The position numbers and the translations under genes were made by a program. Source: Oenanthe sinensis (lineage: Eukaryota > Streptophyta > Magnoliopsida > Apiales > Apiaceae). From it: DNA of 64,000 bases. Each line of letters starts with the position of its first letter. Position 1 is the first letter of the stretch. The stretch covers positions 15,459,886 to 15,523,885 of the forward strand of contig CM053800.1 of assembly GCA_028671895.1 (NCBI GenBank), written 5' to 3'. Under the pieces are notes generated by a model. That model was not told where the DNA came from and searched no databases. It saw only the letters and a list, made by a program, of their open reading frames with translations. This document shows positions 48,297 to 59,834 of the stretch, piece after piece.

Positions 48297-51200
48297 GTGC
48301 AGGGAGTTAATCATGTAAACCGAGTTATATGGATCCTGGACAGTGGATCTTCAAGGCATATGACCGGAGATAGATCCCTGCTATCAGACGTGGTTAAAAG
48401 AGCTGGCCCAATTGTCACCTTTGGAGATAACAGCAAAGGAATGACTACGGGATATGGCAAGTTAAATACTGGAAATGTTATCATTGAAAACGTCTCTTTA
48501 GTGGAAGGACATAAGCACAATCTACTCAGCGTTAGTCAATTTTCTGATAAAGGTTACAAAGTAAACTTCATCAAAGAAAGGTGTTTAATAGCTCATTCTA
48601 AAGACGACAGACTAGCCTTGCGTGGAGTACGGAAAGGAAACTTGTACGTAGCAGATCTCAACTTAGGAACTGAAGATGTAGTAAACTGTTTTTATTCAAA
48701 GGCTTCATCAGAAGAAAGTTGGCTATGACACAAGAAACTCTCACACCTGAACTTCAAAATAATGAACTCTCTAGTCAAGAGGGATTTGGTGAGATGACTG
48801 CCTCTAATGGAATTTACACAAGAAGGATTGTGTGAGGCATGTCAAAAAGGGAAGTCAAAGAAAGCAACTCACAAAGGAACAGACACTACGAATATCACTG
48901 AACCACTGCAATTGCTTCATATGGATTTATTTGGTCCAGTCAATATTTTGTCTATGTCCAGAAAGAAATATTCCTTAGTGATTGTTGATGACTTCACCAA
49001 ATATATGTGGGTTTTATTCTTAAACTCTAAAGATGAAACTGCACAGTTGGTGATTGATCATGTAAAACTGATAGAGTTGGATTAAAAATTATTTGTCCGA
49101 GCAATCAGGTCAGATAATGGTACAGAATTCAAGAATGAAGTTCTGATTGATTTCTACTCAGACAAAGGGATAACGAGACAATACTCAGCACCAAGAACTC
49201 CGCAACAGAATGGAGTGGTAGAAAGGAAGAATCGAACCTTCATTTAAGCTGCAAGAACTATGTTAAGTGAATCAGGCATACCTATCTACTTTTGGGCTGA
49301 AGCAGTTAACACAGCATGTTATACCCAGAATCGAACTCTGATCAACAAAGATCATATGAAGACCCCCTACGAGTTATTGGCTGGTAAGAAACCTACTCTC
49401 AAGTACTTTCATGTATTTGGAGCCAAATGCTTTGTGCTAAAAGATGGAAATGAACATCTTGGCAAGTTTGAGGCCAAAGCACACGAAGCTATTTTTGTTG
49501 GTTACTCAAGAAGAGCTTATAGGGTGTACATAATTGATCAGCACTAAGTAAAGGAAAGTGTCAATGTTACTTTTGATGACACTAAACTCCCAAGTATCCA
49601 AAGTGAAGATCCTTCTGAGTTATTGAAATTTAATAATTATCCAGACTTAAATTCTGATGACGAAGAAGGACCTGAGGTTGCAACAGGAGATGACAATAAT
49701 GATGATAATGATCCAGGTAATGGTGGTGGAAACAATGGCAACACTGGAGATATTACCAATACCAGTGGTGGATCAAACAGTCATCCTAGCAGTAACTAAG
49801 GGGGAGATAATGGATCTACAGGCAGAACACAACATCAAAATGAATACAGAGGCGAATCATCTAGATCAAACTTACCAAGGGAAAGGGTATAGAGTAGAAA
49901 TCACCCATTTGAATTGATTATAGGTGATCCAGATGTTGGAGTAAGAACCAGAAGTGCAACTTCAAATGAATGTCTATTTTCAGTTTTTCTATCCCAAGAA
50001 GAACCAAAGAAGATTGAAGAAGCACTAACAGATCCAGATTGGGTTCTTGCCATGCAAGAAGAACTCAATCAATTTGAGAGACAGGAAGTATGGACACTTG
50101 TACCCAGACCAAAAGACAGATCTGTAATTGGTACAAAATGGGTATATAGGAACAAGTTAGACGGTGATGGCATTATTACAAAGAACAAGGCCAGACTGGT
50201 TGCTAAGGGTTACTCCCAAGAAGAGGGAATCGATTATGATGAAACCTATGCACCAGTTGCAAGACTTGAAGCAATCAGAATTTTTCTGGCATTCGCAACA
50301 CATTCCAATTTCAAAGTTTATCAAATGGATGTGAAAAGTGCATTTCTGAATGGAGAGTTAGGAGAAGAAGTATATGTGGAACAACCCCCTGGCTTTGTAA
50401 ATCCAGATTTTGCTGATTTTGTATACTTCTTATTCAAAGCTCTCTATGGGCTCAAGCAAGCACCAAGGACGTGGTATGACACACTCTCTGTATTTTTACT
50501 TGAAAATAGTTTTATTAGAGGTGCCATAGATAAAACTCTCTTTTATAAACTGCATGAAAAAGATATGATATTTGTTCAAGTGTATGTTGACGATATTATA
50601 TTTGGTTCGACTAATGAAAACTTGTGCAAGAGATTTGCTAAGTTAATGCAGATTAGGTATGAAATGAGCATGATGGGTGAGCTGTCATTCTTCCTTGGAT
50701 TACAAGTAAAGCAAAAGGAAGATGGGATTTTCATTTGCCAATCAAAGTACGTAAGAGATCTTTTGAGGAAATACAGTCTAGAAGATTCTTCATCGGCAAA
50801 ACCCCCAATGCCAACAGCCACAAAGCTTGATAAGGATGAAACTAGTAAGAAAGTTGACATCACAAGCTATAGAGGTATGATAGGCTCAGTATTATACTTA
50901 ACTGCTAGTAGACCTGATATAATGTTTGCAACATGCTTATGTGCTAGATTTCAATCAGATCCTAGGGAATCTCATCTTATAGCTGTCAAAAGAATTTTTA
51001 GATATCTGAAAGGTACACCAAATATTGGAATTTAGTACCCTAAAGATACAGGTATTGACCTAATCGGCTATACAGATTCAGATTATGCAGGTTGTAGGAC
51101 GGACAAGAAAAGTATTTCTGGAAGTTGTCAGTTTCTAGGACGACGTGTGATTTCCTGGTATAGGAAGAAACAACACTCAGTGTCTATCTCGACGGCCGAA

Positions 51201-51515
51201 GAAGAATACATTGCGGCAGGTAGCTGTTGTGCACAGATCTTGTGGATAAGAAATCAACTGAATGACTATGGACTTGCGTTGAACAAAATTCCAATATTCT
51301 GTGACAACACAAGTGCAATAGCCATCACCAACAATCCTGTACAACCAAGCATATTGACATCAGGTATCACTTCATCCGAGAGCATGTCATGAATGGAACT
51401 GTGGTGTTACATTTTGTACCCACAGAAGATCAAAGAGCCGACATATTCACAAAACCACTTGATGAATCCACTTTCTCAAAATTGGTTAGTGAATTAGAGA
51501 TGTTAAATAATGGCT
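48297..51515 (+). pseudogene. pol of Sirevirus B (protease, integrase, RT, RNase H)
   Basis: The order is that of Ty1/copia. Protease: ILDSGSSRHMTGD near 48330. Pre-integrase: RKGNLYVADL, and the zinc-site block LCEACQKGKSKKATH. Integrase: HMDLFGP (48920s), RSDNGTEF (49105 on), VVERKNRT (49217 on), giving the D, D, E triad. RT (49914-51035): DPDWVLAMQEELNQF, DVKSAFLNGELGEEVYVEQPPGF and the active site YVDD at 50583-50594. RNase H: GYTDSDYAGC, SISTAEEEYIAA. Stops at 48726, 48795, 49083, 49244, 49545, 49797, 49890 and 51033 are all in one frame, with a small deletion near 51340 the only clear frame shift. The tail HFVPTEDQRADIFTKPLD ends at about 51515. Confidence 0.9.
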
Positions 51516-52550
51516 AATTTTTTATAGCTAGGAGTTGATTTGAATTCATAGATATTAAATTTTAATAATTAAAGAATTTATGGAGTTCAAATCAAAGTCC
51601 TAAGGCTTATGAATATTTGAATAAATTATCTTGAGAATAATTTAATACTCTTAATAGATAATTATTTCAATTATATCATAAGTATTTTTAATGCAAATTA
51701 AGCATTTATTGAGTATGTTAGGTTTTGTGTAATTTGTTTTTCTAATTATTATTGAACATTAATAATAATTATGTTATTAATTATTTAATTAATTTAGTAA
51801 TTGAATTATTTCAGGAATGAATTAATTTAATTTCCATATTAATTAAAATAGTTAAATATATAAATAATTATTACATGTCTCTAATAGTTTAGTAATTTTA
51901 TAATTTATTGCTTGTCTATATTTATCAATATTTATTGATGTTATTTAATTCTAAAGATTGAATAAAATTACGTCTCTTTTTAATTAATAAAAAGAAGTCA
52001 TACCAACTGCATTTTATTTTTAAACAAAACAAAAACTCGGTATGACTCTTTAATAAGTTATACCGACCAGAGTCATAGCAAGTCATACCGAGGAACCACA
52101 GAGCTAATTCATATTTTCATAAGTCATACACACACATCATAGATATACACGGCTGCTCATGACTACACACCCGAACAGTTTCGATTTTGTACAACTGCTA
52201 TCAGTTGCTGGTTGATCTTATCAAGTGTGTTCACTTGCTTGTTACTGTTTAAACCGACCAAAACAAGGAGAAACTCTGCTCGATTGTCGTGAGAATCAAC
52301 TGAGTTGGACCGAGTTTGGTGGGTTTTGAGTGTTGTAGAACCATTTTACTGAGTTAGTGAAGTTTAAGGATTGGGTTTGTTGATTTTGTGGCTGAATCGA
52401 ATTGGGTGATATTGAACTATTAGGGTTTCATTTTTTTTTCCCGACCATTGTGGACTGCCTTGTTCGAATTTAGGTGCTTAAAGTGTGTTTGGTTTTAATT
52501 TTTAATTAATTAACTGGATTAATTAATTAAGTTTTTTTTAATCTTGAAAA
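51516..52550 (+). other. Spacer of B between pol and 3' ORF
   Basis: AT-rich, no ORF. It carries B-type palindromes at 51990-52130 (AAGTCATACC, CTCGGTATGACT, GTTATACCGA, AAGTCATACCGAGG) and then a leader-like stretch before the ATG at 52551. Confidence 0.75.
51990..52130. repeat. B-type palindromes in the spacer of B
   Basis: Four to five TATGACTT/AAGTCATA half-sites in about 140 bp, the same unit as the array in the B LTRs, placed about 430 bp before the 3' ORF start. Confidence 0.78.
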
Positions 52551-55500
52551 ATGGCTGGTTTTTGCGAGATTGTTAAGACTAATTTTGTCGGATTTTTAAA
52601 TCTGGAGAATTGTACAGTTGCAAAGTTTAGGCCCTGGATTATTTTCATGAACGAACACTCATTGGTCAAAACTGCAATTCCCATTCACCATTGAGGAATG
52701 TGAATATATGGTAACTGAAGATGATGTGAATAGAATTCTTCAATTCCCTTTGGAAAACTTTGTTGACCCACCTACAATTCCAGAAATTCTTGAGTTCTTT
52801 AATGCTATATAGTACCAGGGTGAAATCAATTTGGTAAGACTGACTAAGTCAAAGTTAGTACATGAGTGGGACTATTTCTTCGACACATTGGCTAAGGTGT
52901 TTGCACCTACAACAAAGAGCAACTTCAACAATATTTCTTCTTTGCTACAGATCATAGGATTTTCAGTGACTCACAATAGAAGAATAAATTTTGAGAAGTT
53001 GGTGCTAAAATAAATAATCAGGAAAATGGGTAAGCCAGAAAGCAGGAACAGAATGTACAAGTCTACTATTCAAGGTTCCTAATGTTGTTCATGAATGACT
53101 TGTTGTTGGATGAAGATAAAGCCTTATTTCAGAACAGTCCAGTACAAGCATCTCCATCTACATAGAATGCTCTGTTTGCAAGGCTCAACAACAATCCCAG
53201 ATTTGAGAATGTGCCAGTGGTGAGACCAAACTACATGGGTCAGATCTTGGATCTAATTGTCAACCCAGAATAGGCTCAGCAAGTATCAGAACAAGAATCG
53301 GAGCAAGTGCCAATGGAAATTGATTCAGTGCAGCTACTACTTGAAGCTGCACAACATGCTAAATAAGAAGCTGAAGAATAACAGGTAATATCTCAAACCT
53401 TAGCTTCTAATTTCCTACCTATAAATATATATACTGCTCTTTTAGATTTATCTGTGGCGGACTATGATTGTGGTTTTACACTTCAGGACATTGGCCATGA
53501 ACCTGAAAACACACAGGTTCAAACCCAGGCTGAGTTAGAGCCCCAAACAGTTTCTCCTTCACCTTCCTCAATCAGTCATATTCGAAAAAGGAAGAAACCT
53601 GTTAGAAAATTAAGGGGGAGAAGTGTAAGTGCAAGTGAACCCGCAACTCTGTCTCCACTACAAAAAGATCGAGATCAGAACCCGAGACAACTGCAGACTC
53701 ATCCTTTTCCTCTCAGTGGGATATGGATTTTGAAATGGCTATCCAAGAATCTCTAGATACACTCGATCAAACGGGTGATTCTATTCACCGAACAGCCACG
53801 ACATCTGATTCAGATTCAGATTCTCGCACACTGCTAGCTCTCACACTAGCAGGACCTCCACTTGCAGAAACACAATCACATGAGGGCACATTTGTTAAGG
53901 AAAATATTTTTGATAAAAACTCGTCGGATGCCACCTATGTTGTGGACCATGACATTTTACATGCAGTGCAGCATCAATTACCCTCAGAGGTACTAAGGGG
54001 CATCACAGACTCTCAAGAGCCACTCAATACATTGTCTAAGGTGGTGACCCCGCTGGATTTCTTTCATCCAGTTCTCTTACGAGAAAGTCTCGAATCCACT
54101 AGTGGGTTTGACAGGCAACCACTCTTTAGAGGGAGATGGGGCTCCATTCACGGAGAAGATACGTCAGTAGCGGAGCCACTTCAAGTAAAACTTGTTGAGG
54201 ACATGCCTTTACAGGCTTCAGAAGAGCATTTCGACTCTTTAACTGCTTTAGTGGTGTATACAGGTACAACATCAGGAACTAGAGAAGACAAGGAGCTAAA
54301 CACGAGTGATGTGAGGCAAACGCTGAGCGATACAAACATGCACATAGTGATAGTCCAAACAAGAGTGCAAGCGAGGTGAGTGCACACACACACAGTGAAC
54401 TCATGTTAAAAATGGAAGCTCTCCAAAAACAGATGCAGATTGTTCAAAGTGAAATAAACAAAGGGAAAGAACAGCAGAAATCAAGTTTGCCTCTGTAACT
54501 GAACAGCAGTCAATCATAAGAAAGGATGTTGATAATGTCAAGAAAAATGTAATAATCAAAACTCAAAACATCCAGAATGTTCAGAAGTTGATTGCTAATG
54601 ACATGAAAGAGATTTCCAATTTAAATGAAAGAATTGATGATGTGGAAAGAAATTTAACCGAAAGAATTCGTATAAATGAAGAAATCTCATCAGCAAGTTA
54701 GATGATGGAATTGAACATCTCAATGAAGGTATGAAGCAGGTCTACTTGGCCATTGAAAATCTCAGTAAATCTTTAGATGCTTCAAAACCTGTAGAGGATC
54801 CCTCAACTAAGGGGGAGAAAGGAATGGCTGCAGAGGAAGGGGCAAGAGGAAAGGCTGTAGCTGAAGAAGAAGGGGCTACTAGCAAAGGAAAAGAAAAACT
54901 GTACTCTGAGGAAGATCAATTTTAGACGTATATTCCAGAGGAACAGTACTATCAACAAGAACAACTCATTGATGAGGTAAGTATTGAAAATCAAGGTTTC
55001 AATCCTGACTACTGCAGAGCTGAAGACGAAGCTGTCTTTGATGATGAATTTCTATTTCCAAAAGAAAAAGAGCATGATCCTGCCTATGAAGAGGCAATAA
55101 AGAAGCTGAAAGAAGACATCAAGGCAAGCCATGCCAAAACTATAAATTTAAAAGCTCTAGTCAAGGAAAGAACCCAAGATGAAAGAGAGGCAAGCTTAGA
55201 AAAACAAAAGCTTTGGGCCTTAGCAGTAAAGAAGAAAAAGCAAGATATTGAGATGAAGATAGGGGACAGATGGGATGCAGCAAGGAAAGTCCTAGATAAA
55301 ATTCAGCAAGGTCCCTTTGAAGACAGACAAATGCTTTCAGTTATCAAAGGTCTTGAAGATTCAAATAATAATATGGATAACTTCATAAAGGCATTAAAGG
55401 AAGAAGTTGATTATATCACTGTCCTAGTGGATCACATTCTTAAAGACTGGCAACTACTAGTCTACACTCACATGAATGGAACAATCAGAGTATCTTTGTA

Positions 55501-56059
55501 ATTCTTCCGAAAGAGATCATTATCAGTGATATGGGTTTTGTTAAACAAAGTAAATAGAAGCTCAGAAGAAAATGAACTACTAAGGGATAGACTCAGAGAA
55601 ATAGCAACAGCTGCTAGTCCTCAGATCTTATATGATCCTCATGAAGTGAGATTTTTCTCAAACAAGTTGTATCAAATCATGAAGCTAGATGAGGAGTCAT
55701 TAAAGGGCTACACGGTCAGGTATATGATCCAAGTTGAAAGGATGTTGAGATCAAAAGGATTTAGATCCCAAGCCAAGCTAGATGCTGCACAGAAAATCAG
55801 GAACTACTGTTTATCCAGAAACATCAAATCTTACATCAGGCAAATGCCAAAGATAGATTCCACACAGCCATATGATGTACAAAAAGAAACATTAGATCCT
55901 ATTAAAGAGGAAGTCATGTTTCAGCTAGCAAAGGCTGAACAGAGAAGATTGTATGGAGAGTCAACCGCAACTCCGACTGAAGCTGAAGAGGTACCCAGAA
56001 CACCTGTGCACAAGAGTTCTAATCTAGAAGAAGGTGAATTGGATACCACTGAAGACTGA
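52551..56059 (+). pseudogene. 3' ORF of Sirevirus B (envelope-position ORF), broken
   Basis: The ATG at 52551 gives MAGFCEIVKTNFVGF, the same start as the inverted copy at 36140. Pieces: 52831-53013 (LVHEWDYFFDTLAKVFAPTT), 53454-54379 with one frame change (Pro/Ser-rich, basic KKPVRKLRGRSVSASE), 54731-54925 (Gly/Glu/Ala-rich) and 55253-56059 (helical: DNFIKALKEEVDYITVLVDHI; SNKLYQIMKLDEESLKGYTVRY). It ends GELDTTED. Numerous stops are present. No signal peptide, membrane anchor or glycoprotein-like Cys pattern is visible. Known Sirevirus relatives call this ORF envelope-like, but the sequence here looks more like a soluble nucleic-acid- or protein-binding factor (inference). Confidence 0.75.
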
Positions 56060-56275
56060 AGTCTTAGATAGGTCAAGATAGAAACTATGTTATATTTGTT
56101 CAGTACTAGAGGAACAACTATCTTGTACTTATCTTTTATGTATGAATCTGGAAAATTGTTAAATATAAAACCAGAACTTTTGTTTATTATTTACAAGTTC
56201 TTACATGTCGTATTTACTTTCTTAGTTGTTAGTTGAGTTATCCTCTAGGAATTTGTGTGTTAAATGTTTAACAAC

Positions 56276-56289
56276 AAATAGGGAGAGAT
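56276..56289 (+). other. Polypurine tract of B
   Basis: AAATAGGGAGAGAT directly before the LTR start TGAAAGG; one purine change from the AATAGGGGGAGAT of the other elements. Confidence 0.85.
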
Positions 56290-57601
56290 TGAAAGGTATA
56301 TGACTAGGCCTATTTATAATAATTAGATGACAACTCAACTCAATCTAGAAACAGTGGTAAATAATAAATATCAAACAGGAATCAAGACAAAGACAGTCAA
56401 CTAGTCACGGAGAATCAAAAGAATCAGAAGTACTCAGTTGAACCTGCTACTTAACACTGAAGAAGTTCATTAATATTTTCAAGCGTCAGTGAAGAAGAAA
56501 TAGTTGTAGTTCATAAGAATTCAGAAGATTCAGAAGATTTAAAAGTGCCTACTACGCAAAGATTCCACAAAAAGAGGATAGACAGTAAAGCTAAGAAAGG
56601 AGAGAATGCCACAGCTTAAAAAGTTAATAATTGAAGAATATTTATTAGTATGACACAAATGAACCAGACAATACATTTGTGTGTCAACAATAATAATATT
56701 TATTCTTCAGTTAGCTCAAGTAGTTTTATGACTGAAGACGAAGCAAAGACGGGAAGACTTTAAGGGTGATAAAAATAGTATTTTAATTTTACTAATAATA
56801 GTTAATTTATTATTTAATTTATCTAATTAAATTAATTCAAGTTGAATTTAATTTAATTAATAAATTAACTAATTAAATTAACTAGAATCAATTTATTACA
56901 AAAGAAAATGACTTAATATGACTTATAATATAAGTCATACCGAATTATGACTTATAATAATAAGTCATACCGAGTTTTGACTTAAAAATAAGTCATATCG
57001 ACTTATTCATGAATAAGTCATACCGACTTACTGATTAGATAAGCCATACCGATTTTCTGATTATTAAAATAAGTCATGCTGATATATTTTATTAAAATAA
57101 AATTCTAATATGACTTTAAGATAAGTCATACCGAATTTTGAAGAGTCATACCGACAGAAATAAGTCATGCCCAGCCTTTTCAAGAGTCATACAAGGGTTA
57201 TTTCTTGTTTTTCAAGAGTCATAATGAAAGAGTCATACCGGCTTTACAACCTCTATAAATATGAGGTGTTGGCTTCATATTTCAGGGTCGTCAAACATTC
57301 AAATTCAGAAATTTGTATGCATTGTAATATTCACAGATTTCTGTGCTTAGTTTGGAATATAAATTGTTAAACTCGAACAAGTCATATCAAAATCATTCTA
57401 GACAATTTATCAAATATAAACACTATTCACTATATTAATTCTGTAATACTTTTCAAGTTAAAATAAAATATTCTACTTGAACAGTATTTTACCTAAATTA
57501 ATATTTCATGATTAAAATTAACTTTATATTATTAATCCGAATTCGCGAGTAATTTTAGATATTGTATTCAACACCCCCTTCTACAATATCAGGGACCAAC
57601 A
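56290..57601 (+). repeat. 3' LTR of B
   Basis: A 1,312-bp copy of 44320-45634, ending AGGGACCAACA before TSD CTACC. The palindrome array (56906-57240) and TATA box (near 57254) are retained. Some palindrome half-sites are intact here but mutated in the 5' LTR and vice versa. Confidence 0.94.
56906..57240. repeat. CGGTATGACTT/AAGTCATACCG palindrome array in 3' LTR B
   Basis: The same array as at 44940-45265, with single-base differences such as AAGTCATATCGA near 56991. Confidence 0.85.
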
Positions 57602-57847
57602 CTACCACATCATATTCAACCCCCCCTTCTATGATGATTTTGGATCTAACAAGAACCCTATTTCCTGGATTGCTTTTTATCATCGTTATTTGAACAATTT
57701 TATTTACTTATTAGTTTAATTTAGTTTATAAACAAAAACCCAAAATCATTCTTCTACAGTTCTAGAAATTAAGAAATAGTATTCTTGAGCTTATATTAAT
57801 ATTAGTCCTTCCCGGCGAACGATATCCCTCCAAAATACTCGATAACA

Positions 57848-57977
57848 AATTAGCACCGCTATCGGAGAAGGCAACAATATTAAGTTTGAGTTAATTGTTT
57901 CTTATTGTTTAGATTTTATCAGATTGTTTCAAATATCTATCCTATTGGAGGAATTCTTTTCAGGTACTGTATCTTGC
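57848..57977 (+). other. Athila primer-site block and leader
   Basis: TTAGCACCGCTATCGGAGAA after the LTR end is a mutated form of the gypsy boundary block related to TTGGCGCCGTTGCCGGGGA. About 110 bp of AT-rich leader precede the gag ATG at 57978. Confidence 0.65.
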
Positions 57978-59820
57978 ATGAGACGTTCTAAGAGTGGAAA
58001 AGATTTACACTTTGATCCGAAAATCGAGCGCACTTTTCGAATCAGGAGGCAAGAGGCAAAACAAAGGAAGGAAGAAGATGATATGGATGATCAAAATGTT
58101 GAAGTTGTTGTTATTGATGATTCATCTATTCGGGATTATGAAACTCCTAATCTCGTAAATTGCATGTACAAGACTCATGAGATTAATGTGACTCAATATA
58201 ACATTAATCCAAGCCTCTTTCAGATGGTGTGCAACTCTGCTTTTGAAGGTGATATTAGGCGAGAAGATCCACACCATCATCTAGAGCGTTTCATACAAAT
58301 GTGTGGTTTATTCAGTATCAATGAAGTGACAGCTGACTAGATTCGTCTACACATGTTTTCATACTCTATTAAGGGAAGAGTTTTGGAATGGTTTCAACAG
58401 CTTTCAGAAACTTCATTTGCTACTTGGGAAAGCCTTTCTACTGAGTTCCTATCCAGATACTATCCTTCTGTCAAAACTCAACAAATGAGAGCTATGATTT
58501 TAAGTTTCAAAGCATATCTGGGAGAAGGTCTGTATCAAGCATGAGAGAGATACAAGGCGTTCTTGAGATAGTGCCCACATCTTGGTTGCACCGAGTGGAT
58601 GATCATGAGTACTTTTTACAGAGCTATGAATGTAGATGTTCATCTAAGCTTGGATGTAGCTGCAGGAGGGGACTTTAAAAAAACACCTGTGCATCAAGCC
58701 AAAGCACTTCTTGAACAATTGGTATCAAACAATTATGCTTGGGAACCTAATGGAACAAATTTAGCAAAATCGGCACAAGAGACAAAGATGCTGAACTTAA
58801 TCACTCTTAAACTCGATGCTCTTACTCAAGAGGTATATGGGTAGAGAACCAATGTGAATTCTATCTCTTCTCCAATGAAAGGACATTGTGATTATGGCAT
58901 CGATCAGTTTTCGTATGCAAATCAATTTTCAGAGGAAGCAGCTTTTATCCAGGGAAGACAACCTTGGCCAGTGCAGAATAATTCTTACTATAATCCTAAT
59001 CAGAGGCCCAACAACAATCTTTCCTATAGCAGTAATCATGTGCAAAATCCACCATTTGCAGCTCCTAACAAAATCAGCCTTCCAATTTACCACCACATCA
59101 GCAGTATTAGCAAAATTTACTTCCTCCGCCTAAGGAAAAGAAAGAACCTGGTGACTGGGAAGTTGCCCTTAATAAAATGATACATGGAACTACGGGAGAT
59201 TTCACAAACATGGAAACTAAATTTGGGCAATTTGATTCAAGACTTGAATAATTAGCATCTTCTCAAAAGATGATGGAAGTGCAAATGGTCAAATTATAAA
59301 TAAAGTTGGTGTTCGTGAGCAAGGATCACTTCCGAGTAAGCCCGATACAAGTGGTAAAAGCATTGCAAGGCTATCACTCTAAGGAATGGAAGAGAATTTC
59401 TAGAAGTTGAGGCTATCAAGCCTAGTCAGAAAAGCACGTCAAAAGTAGATGAGTTAGTCCAGGTTGAAGAAGAACTTTCAGGAAAGGTAGATGAGGAGCA
59501 GAAAGAAGAAGAAACTACACCAAAGACACCAGTGAAGCCGTATCTTCCTCCTATTAATTTCCCATAAAGACTGCATAACCAAAAGTTGGAGAAACAATAT
59601 GAGAAGTTTTTGCAAATCTTTTGACAATTGCAGAGCAACATTCCGTTTGCTGATGCTTTGGCTCAAATGCCACTGTGTGCTAAATTTCTGAAGGATATGT
59701 TGTCTAAAAAGCGGAAACTTGAGGATGTTGAAACTATTACTCTAAATGCGGAGTGTAGTGTTGTCATACAAAAATCAATGCTGTAGAAGTGAAAGGATCC
59801 TGGAAGTTTTTTTTTTCCTT
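57978..59820 (+). pseudogene. gag of the Athila-type element, broken
   Basis: The chosen start is MRRSKSGKDLHFDP at 57978; an in-frame upstream ATG at 57924 exists but encodes a non-typical extension. The capsid core is typical of Athila-type Gag: HHHLERFIQMC, VLEWFQQLSETSFATWESLSTEFLSRYYP, and after stops DVAAGGDFKKTPVHQAKALLEQLVSNNY. Stops at 58338-58340, 58542-58544, near 58569 and at 58842-58844 leave the pieces in one frame to about 58545, then the frame changes. The region 59181-59820 is a heavily broken Gag tail (PVKPYLPP-like PKTPVKPYLPPINFP near 59530). The role would be particle formation and RNA packaging. Confidence 0.8.
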
Positions 59821-59834
59821 GTACCATTGGAAAG

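Larger units (their letters stand above)
44320..57601 (+). mobile_element. Sirevirus B, complete 13.3-kb Ty1/copia element
   Basis: Bounded by TGAAAGG and GGGACCAACA and by the perfect TSD CTACC (44315-44319 and 57602-57606). Both LTRs, primer site, gag, pol, spacer, 3' ORF and purine tract are present in canonical order. The LTRs (1,315 and 1,312 bp) differ by 8 substitutions in the first 235 bases that I compared. It was inserted in the 3' LTR of A. Its gag-pol is broken by about ten stop codons and one late frame shift, so the element is non-autonomous now. Confidence 0.95.
12509..57651 (+). mobile_element. Sirevirus A, full-length but rearranged Ty1/copia element hosting three insertions
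   Basis: The element starts TGTAACGCATAATG (12509), ends GGATCTAACA (57651) and is flanked by the perfect TSD AGAAC. Without the solo LTR C, Sirevirus A', Sirevirus B and their TSD copies it is about 16.7 kb. Order: 5' LTR, primer site (28838), gag, duplicated gag/pol block, inverted B-like segment, RNase H tail, spacer with GGCGCC palindromes, 3' ORF, purine tract (43151-43163), 3' LTR. Its LTRs differ at about one base in ten over the first 110 bases, clearly more than those of A' and B nested inside it. Confidence 0.9.
43164..57651 (+). repeat. 3' LTR of A, split by element B (43164-44319 and 57607-57651)
   Basis: About 1.2 kb without element B, matching the 5' LTR along its length but with roughly 10% differences at the start. 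It contains palindrome units near 43685, 43768, 43847 and 43936. The last 45 bp, with the C7 tract and the end GGATCTAACA, lie beyond element B and are followed by TSD AGAAC. Confidence 0.88.
11754..57847 (+). repeat. Athila 5' LTR, split by Sirevirus A (11754-12508 and 57657-57847)
   Basis: Without the insertion this LTR is about 946 bp. Continuity is shown by the AGAAC duplication at 12504-12508 and 57652-57656. The right end is placed at GATAACA (57847), directly before the primer-site block. It contains no coding sequence, and about 80% of it lies left of the insertion. Confidence 0.65.

Noticed and set aside
51516..52550. Translational read-through from pol into the 3' ORF, as described for SIRE1
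   Set aside because: About 1.0 kb of AT-rich, stop-filled spacer separates the two in B, and about 1.5 kb in A.
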